Source: Candidatus Berkelbacteria bacterium (GTDB lineage: Bacteria > Patescibacteriota > UBA1384 > CAILIB01). From it: 7,717 nucleotides of DNA. Position numbers and translations under genes: made by a program. This document shows positions 6,151 to 7,717 of the stretch, piece by piece (position 1 is the stretch's first letter; every line of letters starts with the position of its first letter). The notes under the pieces were generated by a model, which saw nothing but the letters and a program-made list of their open reading frames with translations, was not told the DNA's origin and did not search any database. The stretch is from contig JAGVEG010000025.1 of the NCBI GenBank assembly GCA_020058355.1, positions 1-7,717 on the forward strand. Reading direction: 5' to 3'.

Positions 6151-6937
6151 TCTCGGCGTACTCCTGGTTAGTCCAGTGGCCGTTTTTGCGAGTCCGTTTA
6201 CCGTCAGTCCCACTATTGTTGGGGTTACCATTGATCCAGGGAGCACGGGGAGCGCTTCATTTCTGGTAAAGAATGAAAGTGACCGCCCCGCAACCTATAC
6301 CCTACGGGCCACAGACACCGTGCTCCGCGGCGAGATCCCCTCAGCGCTTTCCTGGGTCCCTGAATTGTCCTTACTCGTCAGTATCCCAGCCAGAGCCACG
6401 AAAGAGATTGTAGTGCCCCTTGTGCCTGTGCCAGACGCCTCCGAAGGGGTCTATATGGTGGGAGTCGCCCTTCAGCACGAGCAGCCAGTGGCCACTGCGG
6501 GGGCAGGTGATTTCCGTTTTGTAGCGGAGCCCGCAATTGGTGTTCCTATCCTCATAACCTACGGCACCCATAAGCAACAAGTTGCCTGGCGTGTGCCTGC
6601 AATGAAACTGGCCTTTCGGCGTACGGATACCTTTTCAGTGCGGATTACAACAGAGGACAATCAGTTTACGAAGCGTGCAGTGGTCATTCGAAAAGATGAT
6701 GAGCTTATTATTGACCAGAGCGACGGGTATTTTCGGCCCAACACTACGGAAAGCTACCGTCTGCCAATGAGTAGGCCGGTACTTGCTAAACTGATTGGGC
6801 TTGGTCTCGAGAATGAGGGAGTGGCACAGCGTCGCACCATTTTTGTTATAAATGGGTGGTATGTTGTTGGTCTCATTGCTGCTGTGGCTGCCGGAGGAGG
6901 ATACCTATTCCTGAAGAAACGCCACACTAAGATCTAG
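6128..6937 (+). CDS. Membrane-anchored surface protein resembling WxL-interacting (DUF916/DUF3324-like) proteins
   Basis: Read from the TTG at 6128, this is a 269-residue protein with a clean signal peptide (MRSGLVFSLGVLLVSPVAVF, cleavage near FA-SPF), two beta-rich domains (about 23-146 and 150-240), a C-terminal transmembrane helix (about 244-262) and a basic KKRHTK tail facing the cytoplasm. The first domain has PGSTGSASFLVKNESDRPATYTL-type strands, then IPARATKEIVVPL and EGVYMVGVALQH, the layout of DUF916 domains; the second would correspond to DUF3324. The frame is open further back to an ATG at 6038, but that extension would bury the signal peptide behind 30 residues and overlap the upstream gene by 113 bases. 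The TTG start overlaps by 23 bases and restores an MRS start like the two other secreted proteins. It is probably translationally coupled to the gene before it. Confidence 0.7.
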   Translation: MRSGLVFSLGVLLVSPVAVFASPFTVSPTIVGVTIDPGSTGSASFLVKNESDRPATYTLRATDTVLRGEIPSALSWVPELSLLVSIPARATKEIVVPLVPVPDASEGVYMVGVALQHEQPVATAGAGDFRFVAEPAIGVPILITYGTHKQQVAWRVPAMKLAFRRTDTFSVRITTEDNQFTKRAVVIRKDDELIIDQSDGYFRPNTTESYRLPMSRPVLAKLIGLGLENEGVAQRRTIFVINGWYVVGLIAAVAAGGGYLFLKKRHTKI

Positions 6938-7434
6938 TCAGTCTTTATTTGATAGCCACTATTCACCCAGTTCGCTCCGCCGGCCCAGCCAGCACGGTCA
7001 TCGGTGTTCTCAAGGGTTGCCGAGATGGTTGCTCGGAAACAGGTGCGAGGGTGTCCAAGAGAAATTGTTGAATTTGTGCTGTAGGCATAGCGGTAATCAG
7101 CGGTGCCGCGCACTTCGTTAAAAGGATCAAGTGGTGTTTCTCGATTGTAGAGTGGCTGCAGAATGGGGGTAAGGCGATCTCCCGAGCTGTTATCCAGGGT
7201 ATTCGTGTACCAGATAGGGACTACCTCACCACAAGGTAGCTTATAGGGTGCCTGGGCGTTCCCATAACTAAGGAGCGCAATCTTAATATTGTTCACATCG
7301 CTCTTGCGGCGGGTGTCACGTGCTCTAATGCGGACGGTACCGAGCGTGTTTACCGAAAGCGTTGTAAGGATGGCAACAATTGTTATGGTGATCAGAAGCT
7401 CAATGAGCGTGAATGCGGGTCGACGTACGATCAT
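6934..7434 (-). CDS. Type II secretion/type IV pilus-like pseudopilin (GspG-like)
   Basis: This 166-residue protein has a class III prepilin leader: a short basic MIVRRPA, then FTLIELLITITIVAILTTL. Prepilin peptidase would cut between A7 and F8, leaving the conserved glutamate at position +5 of the mature protein. The hydrophobic helix (about 8-30) is followed by ARDTRRKSDVNNIKIALLSY (38-57), typical of small GspG/PilE-like pseudopilins, and a PLDPFNE...YRYAYS block (101-119) equivalent to the calcium-site/beta region of GspG. C68 and C132 may form a disulfide. The start codon overlaps the stop of the upstream gene as ATGA (7431-7434), and its own stop overlaps the stop of the convergent + strand gene (6934-6937). 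It would assemble into a pilus or pseudopilus fibre at the cell envelope. Confidence 0.85.
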   Translation of the reverse strand: MIVRRPAFTLIELLITITIVAILTTLSVNTLGTVRIRARDTRRKSDVNNIKIALLSYGNAQAPYKLPCGEVVPIWYTNTLDNSSGDRLTPILQPLYNRETPLDPFNEVRGTADYRYAYSTNSTISLGHPRTCFRATISATLENTDDRAGWAGGANWVNSGYQIKTD

Positions 7435-7717
7435 GGCTGGGTGTGAACGGTGCTACTTCCTTCAAGAGAGACTTGGAGTTGGTAACTTGAAAAGTTCTGG
7501 GCCTGGCAGAGGGCACGAGTGGTCTGTGTTGTTGGCGATAGACCGTGTGCAGAGACGTACTGGTAGTAGTGGTTCTTGGCGCCGGCAACACGATTGAGCG
7601 GATCGGTCGGTACTGCGGTCATGTACACGGGGACCATGATGGCGGCAAACTCGGTCCCATTACTAAAGGTTGTGTCGCCGGTGCTGGGGCGAGCATCATA
7701 CCCTATTGAGATAGTAC
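7431..7717 (-). CDS. C-terminal part of a second pseudopilin-like protein (partial, 5' end outside window)
   Basis: The frame is open on the minus strand from the window edge (first full codon at 7715-7713) to the TGA at 7431-7433, giving 94 residues and lacking any N-terminus. It contains VPVYMTAVPTDPLNRV followed by NHYYQYVS, the same Pro-x-Asp-Pro then Tyr-rich pattern as PLDPFNE...YRYAYS in the downstream pseudopilin, so the two are probably paralogous. The expected leader and hydrophobic helix would lie beyond base 7717. The ATGA overlap with the next gene indicates an operon with coupled translation. Confidence 0.68.
   Translation of the reverse strand, partial: TISIGYDARPSTGDTTFSNGTEFAAIMVPVYMTAVPTDPLNRVAGAKNHYYQYVSAHGLSPTTQTTRALCQAQNFSSYQLQVSLEGSSTVHTQP

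Noticed and set aside
7289..7597. + strand ORF of 102 codons opposite the pseudopilins
   Set aside because: It is antisense to the clear prepilin leader and the coupled partial pseudopilin, and has no recognisable feature.

Overview
The window looks like chromosomal DNA from a member of the Candidate Phyla Radiation (Patescibacteria, probably a Parcubacteria/Paceibacteria-type lineage). This is an inference from protein style: a 'YQGRLYD' N-terminal surface domain, a 'SYSLTLPPAQG..NSVLTNDGSG' segment, SAGY-type secreted repeats, small pseudopilins with an FTLIELL leader, and almost no recognisable Shine-Dalgarno sites. Base composition looks close to balanced. The standard code is used: TGA acts as a stop in two ATGA gene overlaps. 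No tRNA, rRNA, CRISPR array or insertion sequence was seen, and no gap between genes exceeds 100 bases.

Left block (1-2202, + strand): three tightly packed genes. They are the C-terminal end of a probable UPF0718/ArsP_1-type permease, its usual partner of the YcgQ/TIGR03943 (DUF1980) family, and, one base later, a membrane-anchored protein with an Ig-like domain and a probable beta-propeller. The first two form a recognised two-component membrane system of unclear substrate. The third may be an extra extracytoplasmic component.

Middle block (2203-5064, + strand): a 714-residue secreted mosaic protein that resembles phage tail-fibre or adhesin proteins, then a Nudix hydrolase behind an unusual repeat-containing leader.

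Right block (5065-6937, + strand): a secreted protein with SAGY repeats, an FN3-like domain and a C-terminal WxL-like beta domain. It overlaps a signal-peptide plus C-terminal-anchor protein that resembles WxL-interacting (DUF916/DUF3324) proteins. Together they look like a cell-surface display pair.

End block (6934-7717, - strand): two translationally coupled pseudopilin-like genes, convergent with and overlapping the right block by 4 bases.

The most notable non-coding signal is a start-site module present twice, ahead of the two secreted-protein genes at 2242 and 5065. It consists of TTGYAG, 18 bases, YATACT, 6 bases, then ATGCGTAGC. The geometry predicts transcription starting on the A of the start codon, giving leaderless mRNAs. 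Both copies also carry ATACT-NNN-AGTAT dyad symmetry over the same spot.
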